From Hordeum vulgare subsp. vulgare (Eukaryota > Streptophyta > Magnoliopsida > Poales > Poaceae), in the NCBI RefSeq assembly GCF_904849725.1, contig NC_058522.1, positions 237,063,084 through 237,127,083 on the forward strand: 64,000 nucleotides of DNA, in the 5' to 3' direction. The translations under genes and the position numbers were made by a program. Below the pieces are notes generated by a model. It saw only the letters and a list, made by a program, of their open reading frames with translations, was not told the DNA's origin and ran no database searches. This document shows, piece after piece, positions 11,801 to 24,080 of this stretch. The stretch's first letter is position 1, and every line of letters starts with the position of its first letter.

Positions 11801-12937
11801 AGCATTACGTTGTACATAGACAATTTAAATGGATACTCTAAAACATGCAAAATAAGTGTGAGTGCTATGGAAGGCCTTCTCGTAGGGAGACGAGAGTGGA
11901 TCCATAGTGGTGTATTGAATTGCTGAATATGTGGACTCGTGTGCGCTATCCCACCTCAAAGAAAGAACTTGTAGTCGTAGTGCAGGTTAGCCAAGTGTCA
12001 AAGCTGGCTTGCTGCAATCAAACCCAACAAATCTTTCATTGAAACATGATGCATATGTAGATAGTTCTGATGTAAGTCTTGGTGAGTACATTTGTACTCA
12101 CGGTTGCTTTATTTATGTTTTGCAGAGAAGATTTAGTCTCATTAAAGGTTTCTACGCAATGTGTTCGATGTTGACCGGAATAGCTTGGGAATCCCACACA
12201 AAGGTCTGGCTCCTTTGGTAGGGTCGTAGTAGCTTTTCAGGCTCTTCCAGCCACTTTTAGTAGATGTCTGTACCCAGACATGATTTGCTTCCACTTGTTG
12301 TTTGTATGACTTGATAGTCGGGTCACGGGACCCCTGTTTGTAATAACACACTATGTTGATTCTTATGAGTCCTTAATAAAAGCTTGAGTCATGGAGTTAT
12401 GTTGTGATGCCATGTTGTATCTACACATATCGTGCATATTGTGTGTACGTTATGAAATGCATTATATGTGTGGGATTCGACACCTAGTTGTGTGCCTTTA
12501 GGAGTACTCTTTACAAGGAAATGCCTCTTTGTGCTTCTATCGAGCCTTGGTAGCTTCTATCTAGACACATTGATTGACCGGCGTGTATCCTTCTTTGCTG
12601 TTGGTGTATCTCCCCTCGGGTAAATGTCACGCGGTGTAACAGAGTCCTTTTAGCTTGCTATGACTCGTCTACACACGCTGTTCATCAACACCTGCCTTGG
12701 TGGGTTATGTATGCCTGTCCCTGTACAGATGTACCGCTTGGGTTTATAACTAGTCATGTCGACCCGGGTTCTTTGTCGTTTGAACGCTAGCAACATATTC
12801 ATATACGTGAGCCAAAAGACGCAAACGGTCCCGGCCAAGGTAAGGTGGCAGCCGTGCCGTTTACCGTGCGTGAGGCCGCAAAGTGATGTGATGTGTTACA
12901 GGTTGGGTTCTTATGACTTAGGATCGGGGTCCCGACA
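8862..12937 (+). repeat. 5' LTR of LARD-type element
   Basis: Pairs with 16700-20721. It contains a GC-rich, CT-rich segment at about 9300-10150, a poly-C run near 10902-10914 and the conserved end CGGGGTCCCGACA. A 50-bp stretch at about 11757-11807 is absent from the other LTR. Frames of 110-190 codons in the GC-rich segment differ between the two LTRs, so they are not read as genes. Confidence 0.88.
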
Positions 12938-12941
12938 ACTT

Positions 12942-12953
12942 TGGTATCAGAGC
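12942..12953 (+). promoter_or_regulatory. Primer binding site, tRNA-iMet type (LARD)
   Basis: TGGTATCAGAGC, four bases (ACTT) after the LTR end; complementary to the 3' end of plant initiator tRNA-Met. Confidence 0.9.
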
Positions 12954-14439
12954 TTGACTGCCTGTAGGATAACCAAGCGAAACTGGTCGATGTTGGGTCT
13001 AGCAACTCTTTAGTTATATAAGGGAATTATTTGTGGAAGGGAACATCAGGCTCTTTTTACTCCTTTCTTTGTGTCATTCTTATTCTGAGTCACCCTCTTC
13101 TTTATTCAACGGGGTTTAAGAATTAGGCTTTCTCATCTATTCATTAGGATGATGAGTTACTATGCTCGAGACTTATAGAAAAGTTGTTGTCTTCCTGGAT
13201 GAGTGTCTCCATAAGAATTCAATTGTTATGTTGTTAGTTTCTTGCAGGTTGCCTCATATTTCATGCCCGTACAGCCGTTATGTTGTCCGAGTTTTCCAAA
13301 GTTCCCAAATAGTCTGATGCGATTGCAAATTCCTTCCTCTTTTCCCAATGTCTTTTGGCCGAACAAAGCACCCTAATAATTGTGTTGAGGTACTCTATTA
13401 CCTCGATGATTCTGTTGAAGTATTAGGAAAACATGTTACTCCGAAAACTACCCAATAGTCTAGATGTGTGCTATGTCTTCCAGTGTGATAGTTCTGGGCA
13501 TCATTTTCGGAAACATCTCGTGATGTTAATTAGTTTGTAGGTATTCTACTTCTGGGTCTTTGAATCCAAGGATCATTCTGCTCATCTCTGTTGATAGTGT
13601 TGCTAGTTCCTTTAGAATGATTAGTAACCTTGTTGTAGCTCCCAAGGTTCATGGTATATCATTCTTCCAACACCATGAATCATCTTTGGCAGAAGTTCTT
13701 CGTGAACTAAAGATCATAACAAGAGTGCTTGTGATGAGTTCTCTACTCCATATTGTGATTCTGCCAACTTCGCCTTCTGCATGGGTTATCTGGAAGAATT
13801 ATGTTGAACCCGTTCGACATGCTAATCCATGCATCCACAACTCAAGAAACCATGTGCTCCTGAGTTGGCCCTACCTAATTGTATTCTGACCTTCATTTAT
13901 GAAAGGATAGTCACGAGTATTTGTGCATTCATGTCATCGATGTCTTCTATTTCGTGGTCCGTCAAGTTGTTCTATTCTCGAATGACTGGAGAAGCAAACT
14001 CCAGTACCACATCCATTTCTTGGATTGGGTCAAAGTAGTTATACTCTGCAGATCAAAAGGCCAACCCAACTTTTGTTCTGTTCTATGTTGGAGTATTACC
14101 CTCTTTTTGTCAAGAGTGTTGAGGGAATTGCACCATCTCTTAGGAACTCTTGATGTAGTGATACTTCTCGCTATGATTGTTCATCCCTCGGTTTTCGTGT
14201 TGGTTGTAACCGGAATATCGACAAGTGAACCATGATGTGTGAAATCAATACTCCTAGCAATGCCATTGTTTAGTAGTTAATGGACAACAAATTCACTCTT
14301 ATGGTGATGATGATTGAATCGTCATCCTAAGATTGATCGTGCTACCTAGTCCATGTTTCATGGTGCACTTTTCGATCAATGGGTTAGGATTGTATCAATC
14401 CTTCGCTCTTTGATCACATCATCTTGCCCTGAAAAGCAA
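12954..14439 (+). other. LARD internal region, no recognisable coding
   Basis: Frames are short and mixed. The longest is about 109 codons at 13560-13889, with no recognisable domain. By position it would be the gag side of the ancestor; nothing of gag was identified. Confidence 0.5.
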
Positions 14440-15260
14440 GATTGTTCCCGAGCTTAATAACATATCGATGGTTCGTGATTTTCCGAATATCTTCCGGGGA
14501 GTATTACCAGGTTGTTTCCTGACTGTTATGATAGAGCTCGTGATCAAGTTGGTTTCTCTAAAAGCCATCTTCTCCAAGAATCCGTGTTCGATATCCTGAG
14601 CTAGTTGGTTAAGCTAAACAACAACTTGGGGAGTTGGAAGATAAAAAGCTTCGCCTAAACTTAGCTCATTTAAAAAGGATATTTTTCCTGTTGTGTGAGT
14701 CTGAAGAAAGATGATGTTTTCATTGGTTGATTCGTGTGATCAATTGTTGCATATATTACCTTGTTCAATTTTTATTTGAGTATGGGCTATTGTCAAATCA
14801 AACTCAGAACCAAAGATTGTAGTAACGGTGTCTTACTCAGGGTTTTCCTTGAGCCTACACTATTGTATTCTTTGATCTGACCAATGCTATTATCTTGCTA
14901 ACATAGTTGTGGAAATCCATTTATATGGGTATCTTGATGAATTGTTGTTGAGCCCATCGGCAACATTCTCATTTGTTCCATGATCTATGTTGAACATTAA
15001 GCTAGTGCTGGAAACTTTGTAGACATTGTCTTCGTGTCTCGAGCATGAGGTATATGTTAGGTGTAAGAAGTGACTTCCTCTAATTCATGTGCATATGATG
15101 CAAGTTGCCGCCGTGAATTCGAGAAAAGTTAATTTGTTTCTTTGGAATCATCCCAAGTCAATCATGCACGTGCGAAGTATTCTATGGTTTGATAGACTGA
15201 TCATCTTCACTCCATATGTATCTCCTAGAACACCAACCCACTGTTTGATTTGTTCAAGGA
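14440..15260 (+). pseudogene. Eroded Ty3/Gypsy reverse transcriptase inside the LARD
   Basis: Read across shifting frames, short stretches match the order of a Ty3/Gypsy reverse transcriptase. VPELNNISMVRDFPNIF at about 14443 is the pre-RT segment. ELVKLNNNL near 14605 resembles the helix before the RT fingers. GYCQIKLR near 14785 is the palm segment before the catalytic region. SFDLTNA near 14873 matches the FGLTNAP motif. VRSILWFDRLIIF near 15169 matches the segment after RT that normally reads RSFLGLAGYYRRFI. The catalytic YxDD is not preserved, and many stops and shifts make it non-functional. It shows the interior descends from a coding element. Confidence 0.65.
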
Positions 15261-16686
15261 AAAGAAGTTAGGTGTTATTCCCGAAGGGCCCAGACGGACT
15301 TGCACATAGCTTCGATATCCGCAATGATGGTTCCCAAACCAGAACGCGGTAGTGTTTTTTGTAAGACTTTTTATGTGCTCATCATTGTCTTGGGCAGTGT
15401 GTTCACATGTGTCTTGCAATCTAGCTCATGTTTTGGAGTTGGCTTCCGTAGTTCATTTCCTGAGAATCTCGCAACTTTATCTCGTCGATTTGTGTTGCAA
15501 ACCTTCTTTTCAGACGTGCTGAGTCTGAAGCATCGTGTCACTAACCGGAGCTGAATCTTAGCCAGTTATAATGGTTGGAACTTTCCCAAGAATTATAATA
15601 TTGGTCTCTATGTAACCCGGTAAAGTGGTGAAATGGCTAACACACCTAGCCGGAAGAAATGATATTATAATATCTTGCATCAGCAATCTTAGTCATCTTC
15701 CGTGAGGTTTTGTATGACTTATTTTGGAAGTTGTTCCTGATGGACTCACTTTGATGCCCCGAATTCCGACCTATACTTGATGTTCTAGATATCAAGCATG
15801 ATCTATAATTGGGTTGTGCTAGTACATCAAGGAGAACATTAGAAGCGGAGTGCTAAATGTCTCTCGGTCGATCAACCAGATTTCGTTCCCTTGGCACAAC
15901 TAAGGTGAAATCTGCGGAAGTGTTGTCTTCCTTTGCATCTGCATCCTCCATCACTGTTCATCATGGTAGTATGTTGTGTCACCAGGATCCTTGGCATGAT
16001 GTTGGTAAACCTTGATGAATATGGAAATGCTCAAGTTCTTGAGAGCACGCTCAGACACTAGGTTATATCCTCGGTAATACTTGGAATGCGCCTTCCGTTC
16101 GCCGAGTTGTTCTATAACTCTAGTTTCTTTCCAACTGAGTATGACATTCTTTTAAATTCCTTCAACAATCATTTGTGAATTGTGTTACCCTGGTATGAAG
16201 AGTTTCAATGATCTCTGTATCAAAAGTAATTATTTTTGCCACTTAAGGGAATAACTCTACGATTCACCCTCCTATGGTGCCCCGTTATGGTATGAAGGGC
16301 AATTTAATCCTCGCTACTTTGAAAAAACTCGTCACCATCTGTCTTAAGCGTGGATTTCTTGCCTACCAATTGAAACTCTCTTATATGTCCCATTTCCTCA
16401 TCCGTGTTATGTGTGTTGTGTTTCAGCTCAAGGGACGTCTCTATATCTTCTTCTATGAGTTGATCATGAGTTGCTCGGTCTTTGAGAAGATCGAATCTTG
16501 TAGAGTCTTCATGTTCTTTTGTCGTCGAGCTAGATGAAGACCCCAAAGACAAAGATGTCAAGATCAACATGGTGTGATGAATCAACATCCTCGAGAGGAG
16601 CAAATGGATCGTGAAGATTGTGATAGTTTAGTGTCTCCTCTTCCTCTTCCCGACTACGCTTGAATCTCTGGACGAGACTCTTGTTT
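15261..16686 (+). other. LARD internal region after RT relic
   Basis: No integrase or RNase H motif could be read with confidence. Frames are short on both strands. It ends in a purine-rich stretch at 16687-16699. Confidence 0.4.
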
Positions 16687-16699
16687 AGTGGGGGTGAGT
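16687..16699 (+). promoter_or_regulatory. Polypurine tract of LARD
   Basis: AGTGGGGGTGAGT immediately before the 3' LTR start TGTCACAACC at 16700. Confidence 0.7.
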
Positions 16700-19600
16700 T
16701 GTCACAACCCTAGGTTTCATTTGTTCGCCAAGCATTCATGCATGCATTATGAAAACTTTGATGTTTGAAATAGGAAGTGATCAAAACCCAATGATTTGAA
16801 AAATTGGCAACAAGGCAATACAAATTAATACCTTGAAAGGGACCAAGAAAATGTTCCAAATACTTGGCAAAATAGTGACATAAAATAAATTTGTCAAACC
16901 AAAATTCTAGGTCACACGAACTTTTGAAAAGGGATTTTTGAGTTGACCAAATAGCTAATTGGAATGGAATTATTTTGATTCCTTCTATTTTAAAGTTTCA
17001 AAAATGTTGAAACTTTTATGTGGCATTGGATATTATTATCTCTGTAACATAATAACATTTTAGGGTTTATTTTTGGTCAAACAATTTATTTTAAAACCTA
17101 AAAGAAAATGACAGAAAGAAATAAAATAGAAAAGAAAGAAAAGAGAGAGAAAGACCTTACCTGGCGCCTACCTGGTCGGCCCAGCCCACCACGGGCACCC
17201 CTCTCTTCTACCTCTTGCCAGAAGGCAGAGGAGAAGTAGGGGATGGCGAGCTCGCGAGAGCGCCACGCCTCCTGCTTGCCGTGTCGCCTCCCCCTTGCTC
17301 TCTCTCGCCAGCGCGACGTCGAGCTCTCCCTTATCTCCTTCTCCTCTCCATTTCTCTTTCTCTCTCTGTGTTTCCTCTCTTCTCTCGCCGCCGTTACCGA
17401 GCACTGCTCAAGCTCGTCGCCGTCGACCCCGGCCACCCCTCGCCTCCCTGAAGTGATCTACGGCTCCGCCCCGACGTGCAGTTCCTTATCATCAACAACC
17501 CCGAGCTCCAGCGCCTCCACAACATCGCATCGCCGTCTTCTTCCCCTCCGGCCGCCGGATCTCGCCGTCGTCGATTCGTCGACCAGAGAGCCCCTCCAAC
17601 CTCGCCGATGCCAGAAATGGACCCCCCGTGAGCCTTCAATGCTTTCCCCTCTCTCTCCCGCTCGAAATCCCCCTCTAGAGCATCTCCCCGACGAGCTCCA
17701 GTTCCGGCCGCCGCACATGCTCGTCGTCGGCACCTCTCCCGGCCACCCTAGCCCTCTTGCTACCCCCTGCGAGAACGGCCGCTTCGCGAGCGTCCCGTAG
17801 CCGCAAGCCGCGTCGCAAATGGACCCCTATAGTGCATTCTAGCACATCTCCGGCGAGCCTCCGCCGCACCCGTGGTCGCCGCTAGCCAGGCTCCGGTAGC
17901 CCCTGACGTGGCCAGCCTAATTAGCCTAACTAGCCCCCTAGAGGCATTGACAGAGGGCCCCACGCGTGGGTCAAACCCCACTTAGTGAGGGTCAACTCGG
18001 GCTTAGCCCCTGGGTCACCGAACAGTGGACCTTACTAGTCAGGTTTGACCTAGCCCAGGTGTTGTTGACTGTTGACGCAGTGATGACATCACAGTGACGC
18101 AGTAATAGCTTCTCTGATTTTATTTAAATCCAGGAAATTGCTAAAACTTGTAAAAATCATAGAAATTAAAATATAACTCGGATGAAAATAATTTATATAT
18201 GAAAAAGGATCAAAATAATCCAAAGAATCTGATCATGGCATTTTCATGCTGGTTTGACAAAGTTAACAACACCAAATAGGCAAAATGATGAATAGGGTAA
18301 ATTTAATAAATAGCTTGGAGTTGGAATTTGATTCCTATTTGAATTCCACTTAAATCCCTATGATCAAACATTGAGCTAGCAAAACTAGTACCTCAAATTG
18401 CCATCTTCATGCATGTTAAAAACAAGTTATACTTGAGAATCACGTCGAATCAATTAAAAGGGTATCCGGAAAATACCTTGTTGAAGTGATGTTTGAATCC
18501 TGATTCAAATCTAGCTTCAACCTAAGAAATGGTAGCTATATTGGCCCTGTCACATTTCATTTCCATTTCTTGATCATGCATCATAGTGTTGCATTTCTGT
18601 GAAGTAACTATTGTTCTTTCCTGTTTACCGGTACTGTTCCCTCGGGTAGATGATGGTTCTGACGATGTGATCGTTGACATATATGAAGACTCATTGCTAT
18701 CTTCAGACATGTCAGGCAAGCAAACCCCCCCTTAAGCATATTTATATAAACCCACTCTCTCGCTCCTACTCTCTTTTACTGCATTTGGGAAAACACGATT
18801 CAACTGTACATGTTATCGGTAGTTGAACCCAATCCTCTGCATGACCTGATTTTGTCAAAGTAAATAGTTGAAACCATTTAGCATGAGTAGCAACTTCTTG
18901 AGCCTTGGTGTGCTTACTCATCCATGCTTTCTTACAATGCCTGCTATGCTTAGAGTCGTGTCGGGTCTGATCCATCTGGATGATGAATCGGAATGGTTGT
19001 GTTCATGTCCTACAGTGTGAGAGTAAAAGTGTGAATCCGATTTGGTAAAGGTAGCGATTAGAGGCCATGTAGGAGTACATGGTGGGTTGTCTCATTGGGA
19101 TCGTCCTTAAGTACTGAGTTCTGTGTATGTTATCCAAGACAAGATACTACCATGCATTGGCCCTGAAATATGACCCCGCTCGGCTTATTAATTGCCTAGA
19201 TCCTTGTCCAGGAGTTGCAATTAGTTTCTGGTGTTTGTAGGAAAAGTGTTGGTGGCCGTGTTTAGCTCTACCCGACCGGGTAGGATTTTCTGCGGTAGAT
19301 ACATAGTGGCACGGTGTACCAAGTGGCACCCGGATGGTGGGCTTGGGAACCCTGCACACATCGTTTGGGGCCGTAGAGGAAACCTCGGCTGGACTTCCTT
19401 GCGGGTTCAGTCTCAAGTAGGCGATAAACCTGGACTAGGGTCTTGTGTGGTTAATGGTCATGACCGACACCCACGCCAGTGCTTCCGCTTGAAGGTTGCC
19501 GAGATGCATGACGTGCATATGGTGCTAAGTGGTGAGAGCATGTGTGAAGAATTATACCCCTGCAGGGTGAATCCATAGTGGTGCTTACGTGGTACATAGA

Positions 19601-20721
19601 CAATTTAAATGGATACTCTAAAACATGCAAAATAAGTGTGAGTGCTATGGAAGGCCTTCTCGTAGGGAGACGAGAGTGGATCCATAGTGGTGTACTGAAT
19701 TGGTGAATATGTGGACTCGTGTGCGCTATCCCACCTCAAAGAAAGAACTTGTAGTCGTAGTACAGGTTAGCCAAGAGTCAAAGCTGGCTTGCTGCAATCA
19801 AACCCCACAAATCTTTCATTGAAAAATGATGCATATGTAGATAGTTCTGATGTAAGTCTTGCTGAGTACCTTTGCACTCACGGTTGCTTTATTTATGTTT
19901 TGCAGAGAAGATTTAGTCTCATTAAAGGTTTCTACGCGATGTGTTCGATGTTGACCGGAATAGCTTGGGAATCCCAGACAGAGGTCTAGCTCCTTTGGTA
20001 GGGTCATAGTATCTTTTCAGGCTCTTCCAGCCACTTTTAGTAGATGTCTGTACCTAGACATGATTTGCTTCCGCTTGTTGTTTGTATGACTTGAGTGTCG
20101 GGTCACGGGACCCCTGTTTATAATAACACACTATGTTGATTCTTATGAGTCCTTAATACAAGCTTGAGTCATAGAGTTATGTTGTGTTGCCATGTTGTAT
20201 CTACACATATCGTGCATATTGTGTGTATGTTATGAAATGCATTATATGTGTCGGATTCGACCCCTATTTGTGTGCCTTTAGTAGTACTCTTTACAGGGAA
20301 ATGCCTCTTTTTGCTTCTATCGAGCCTTGGTAGCTTGTTACTGCTCTAGACACATTGATTGACCGGCATGTATCCTTATTTGCTGCTGTGTCTGTCCCCT
20401 CGGGGAAATGTCATGCGGTGTAATGGAGTCCTTGTAGCTTGCTACGACTCGTCTACACATGCTGTTGATCGACACCTGCCTTGCTGGTTTATGTATGCCT
20501 GTCCCTGTACGGATGTACCGCTTGGGTTTATAACTAGTCATGTCGACCCGGGTTCTTTGTCGTTTGAACGCTAGCAACATATTCATATACGTGAGCCAAA
20601 AGACGCAAACGATCCCGGCCAAGGTAAGGTGGCAGTCGTGGAGTTTACTGTGCGTGAGGCCGCAAAGTGATGTGATGTGTTACAGGTTGGGTTCTTATGA
20701 CTTCGGATCGGGGTCCCGACA
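16700..20721 (+). repeat. 3' LTR of LARD-type element
   Basis: Matches 8862-12937, with the same start and end motifs. It is 54 bp shorter net, mainly from the missing ~50 bp near 19575. The following CTCAA (20722-20726) completes the target duplication. Confidence 0.88.
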
Positions 20722-20726
20722 CTCAA

Positions 20727-21396
20727 CAAACACACCGCAAAAGAAGATTATATCGGATAGATCTCCATGAAGATCATGGAGAACTTTGTATTGAAGATCG
20801 AAGAGAGAGAAGAATCCATCTGGCTACTAGCTATCGACCCGAAGGTCTATGGTGAACTACTCACGCATCGTAGGAGAGGTCATCGTGTTGATGAAGAAGC
20901 CCTCCGTATCCGAATCCCCCCTCCGACAGGGCACTAGAACGTGCCCCAGATGGGATCTTACGGAGACAGAAGCTTGCGGCGGCGGAAAAGTATTTTCGTG
21001 GATCTCTCACGTAGTTTTGGAATATTTCTGAATTTATTTGTGGAAGAGGTAGGGCAGACGAGCCACAGGGGGCCCACAAGCCTGCTAGGCGCGGGTCCCC
21101 CTGGCCGTGCCTAGGGGGCTTGTGGGGTCCCCTGCTGGCCCCTGCCTTGGTTCTCAAGTCTCGCTCGTATCTTCTGTTCCGGAAAAAATCTTTTCGGAAG
21201 TTTTATTCCGTTTGGACACCGTTTAAAATCCTCCTATGAAAAGGGTCAAAAACACGGAAAAAACAGGAACTCGCACTTGGCACTGAGTTAATAAGTTAGT
21301 TCCAGAAAAGATATAAAAGGCATACAAAACATCCAAAGTTTGACAAGATAATAGCATGGAACCATCAAAAATTATAGATAGTTTGGAGACGTATCA
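20727..21396 (-). repeat. 3' LTR of Sabrina-like element, part 1 (U3 side)
   Basis: Continuation of the LTR broken at 8861; matches about 27250-27917. On the minus strand it begins TGATACGTCTCCAAAC at 21396. Confidence 0.85.
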
Positions 21397-21417
21397 AGCA
21401 TCCAAAAGCTTAACTCC
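21397..21417 (-). promoter_or_regulatory. Polypurine tract of Sabrina-like element
   Basis: On the minus strand AGTTAAGCTTTTGGATGCT lies directly before the LTR start. The same position in the Athila-like copy at 54451-54464 reads AACCTTGGGGATGC. Confidence 0.65.
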
Positions 21418-24080
21418 TGCCCGTCCTCGAGTAGGGAAGTGATAAAGACTGAATTTTTGATGTGGAATGCTACCTAGCATAGTTGTCCTTTGTAACTTCT
21501 TTCATGTGACATGAATGTTCAGATCTGTAAGATTCAAAACAATAGTTTTCTATTGACATGAAAACAATAATACTTCAAGCAAACTAGCAAGGTAATCATG
21601 AACTTTCAAAATAACTAGGCCAAAGAAAGTTATCCCGACAAAATCATATAGTCTGGCTATGCTCCATCATCCTCACACAACTAACTTAAATCATGCACAA
21701 CCCCGGTATTGGCGAAGTAATTGTTTTCACACTCTTACTTTCTCAAACCTTTTTCAACTATCACGCAATACATGAGTGTGAGCCATGGATATAGCACTAT
21801 AGGTGGAATAGAATGTGGTGGTGCTTGTGAGACAAAAAGGAGGAGATGGTCACATTGACTCGGCGTATTAAAGGGCTATGGAGATGCCCATTAATAAATA
21901 TCAATGTGAATGAGTAGGGATTTCCATAAAAAGGATGCACTAATGCTATAAGTATGTGAATGCTCAAAAGGAGAACTGGTGGGTGTGCATCCAACTTGCT
22001 TGCTCACAAAGACCTAGGGCAATTTTGAGGAAGCCCATCCTTGGAATATACAAGCCAAGTTATATAATGAAAATTCCCACTAGTATATGGTGGTGACAAA
22101 ACGAGAAGCTCTCAATCATGAAGAACATGGTGCTATTATGAAGCACAAGTGTGGAAAACGATAGTAGCACTGTCCCTTCTCTCTTCTTCTCTTTTTTATT
22201 TTTTTTTGGCCTCTTTGGCCTCTCTTTTTCTCTCTTCTCTTTTTTTATTTGGGCTCTTTGGGCTCTTTTTTTTATTTCCTCACATGGGACAATGCTCTAA
22301 TAATGATGATCATCACACTTTTATTTACTCATAGCTCAAAGCTTAGAACGATGATGACTCTATAGGAAATGCCTCCGGAAGTGTACCGGATGTGCAACGA
22401 TCTAGCTTGGCGTATGACGTTGAAACATCTCGCTAGCTATCTTATGATCATGCAATGGCAATATGAGAGTGGCGGCACAAGTCATGAGACGGAACAATGG
22501 GAGTTGCATGGCAATATATCTCAGAATGGCTATGAAAATGCCATAGTAGGCAGGTATGGTGGATGTTTTGAGGAAGGCATATGGTGAGGTTGTGCACCGG
22601 CGAAAATTGCGCGGTACTAGAGAGGCTAGCAATGCTGGAAGGTGAAAGTGCATCTATACCATGGACTCACATTAGTCATGAAGAACTCACATACTTGTTG
22701 CGAAAGTTTTTATTAGTAATCGAAACAAAGTGCTAAAAGCATACTCCTAGGGGAAGGGTTGGTAGGTGTTAACCATCACGCGATCCCGACTGCAACACAA
22801 AGGATAACAATCAATAGATTAATTATACTCCAACTTCCTATCATAGCGGTTCATCATACGTGCATGTTACGGGAATCACTAACTTCAACACAAGTATTTC
22901 TAGATCCACAACACCCTAGTAACATAACTCTCAATATTACTAAATCCACGTCTCAAAACTAATTGAGAGGAATCATAATTCTCTTTCTACTCAATGCACA
23001 TGAAGATGGAAGTTTTTGTATCCTCTTTGGGTACCTATCCCCTTTGGGACTACTTTCATAGCACAAACCAACTACCAAGTCACGCACCGCCAACTCTAAA
23101 AGATCTAAATGAAGCATATAGAGCCAAATTATCTAGCTCAAAAGATATAAGTGAAGCATGATGAGCATTCTAGCAAATTCATGATGAGTGCATGTCTCTC
23201 TCAAAAGGTGTGCAGCAAGGATGATTGTGACACAACAAAAATAAAAGACTCCTACGATATAAGACGCTCCGAGCAAAGCACATATCATGTGGTGAATAAA
23301 AATATAGCTCCAAGTAATGTTACCGAGGGATTGAAGACGAAAGAGGGGATGCCTTCCCGGGGCATCCCCAAGCTTAGGCTTTTTGGTGTCCTTGAATTTG
23401 GCTTGGGATGCCTTGGGAATCCCCAAGCTTGAGCTCTTTTTTCTCTTTATCCCTTTGTCCATCAGAACATCACCCAAAACTTGAAAACTTCACAACACAA
23501 AACTTAAACAGAAACTCGTGATATCATTAGCACAAGAAAACAAACTACCACCTCTTTAGGTACTGTAGCAAACTTGATTTCTATTCATATTGGTGTTAGA
23601 TTACTGTATTCTCACTTTTCCATGACTAGTACCCCCTGATACTATCCATAGTTTCATCAAAACAAGCAACCAACTCAACGAAAACAGAATCGGTCAAAAA
23701 CAGACCAGTCTGTAGCAATCTGTATACTTCGTATACTTCTGGTACCTCAACAATTCTAACAAAATACTACTGCCTAGGAAAAGGCATATCAACCAGCAGC
23801 AAAAAGAATCAACTCAACAACTCTTTCTGAATAAAAATGAAAAATAATCTCATGAGAGAAAAGTTTCTATCTTTTTCCAGCAGGATCAAACAACCATCAC
23901 CAAGACTAGTCATAAAGGTTTTGCTTGGCTCAAACACAAAATGAAACACAAAAGACACAATCATAAGAGAATTATGATGGTGTGGACGCAACAAAACAGA
24001 AAGAAAAATATAAATTCATTGGGTTGCCTCCCAACAAGCGTTATTGTTTAACGCCCTTAGCTAGGCATAAGGCGATAGAA
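21418..24080 (-). mobile_element. 3' non-coding interior of Sabrina-like element
   Basis: About 2.7 kb between gag-protease and the 3' LTR, with no frame longer than about 115 codons and no RT, RNase H or integrase motif. It contains a T/C-rich run at 22180-22275 and the repeated CCCCAAGCTT motifs near 23365-23430. Such a region is typical of non-autonomous members of this group. It occupies the place where pol would be expected. Confidence 0.7.

Larger units (their letters stand above)
8862..20721 (+). mobile_element. LARD-type (Sukkula-like) Gypsy element, TSD CTCAA
   Basis: Starts TGTCACAGCC, ends GGTCCCGACA, and is flanked by CTCAA at 8857-8861 and 20722-20726. LTRs are 8862-12937 (4076 bp) and 16700-20721 (4022 bp), about 95% identical in the sampled start. 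The interior is 3762 bp with a primer site for initiator tRNA-Met at 12942 and a purine tract before 16700. ~4-kb LTRs with a ~3.5-kb non-coding interior is the published description of LARDs such as Sukkula. Internal frames are all short. A decayed reverse transcriptase is visible at 14440-15260. Confidence 0.88.

Noticed and set aside
12070..12130. Intron-like GTGAGT...TTTTGCAG in the LARD LTR
   Set aside because: The implied intron is only about 45 bases, too short for a plant intron, and there is no coding frame around it.
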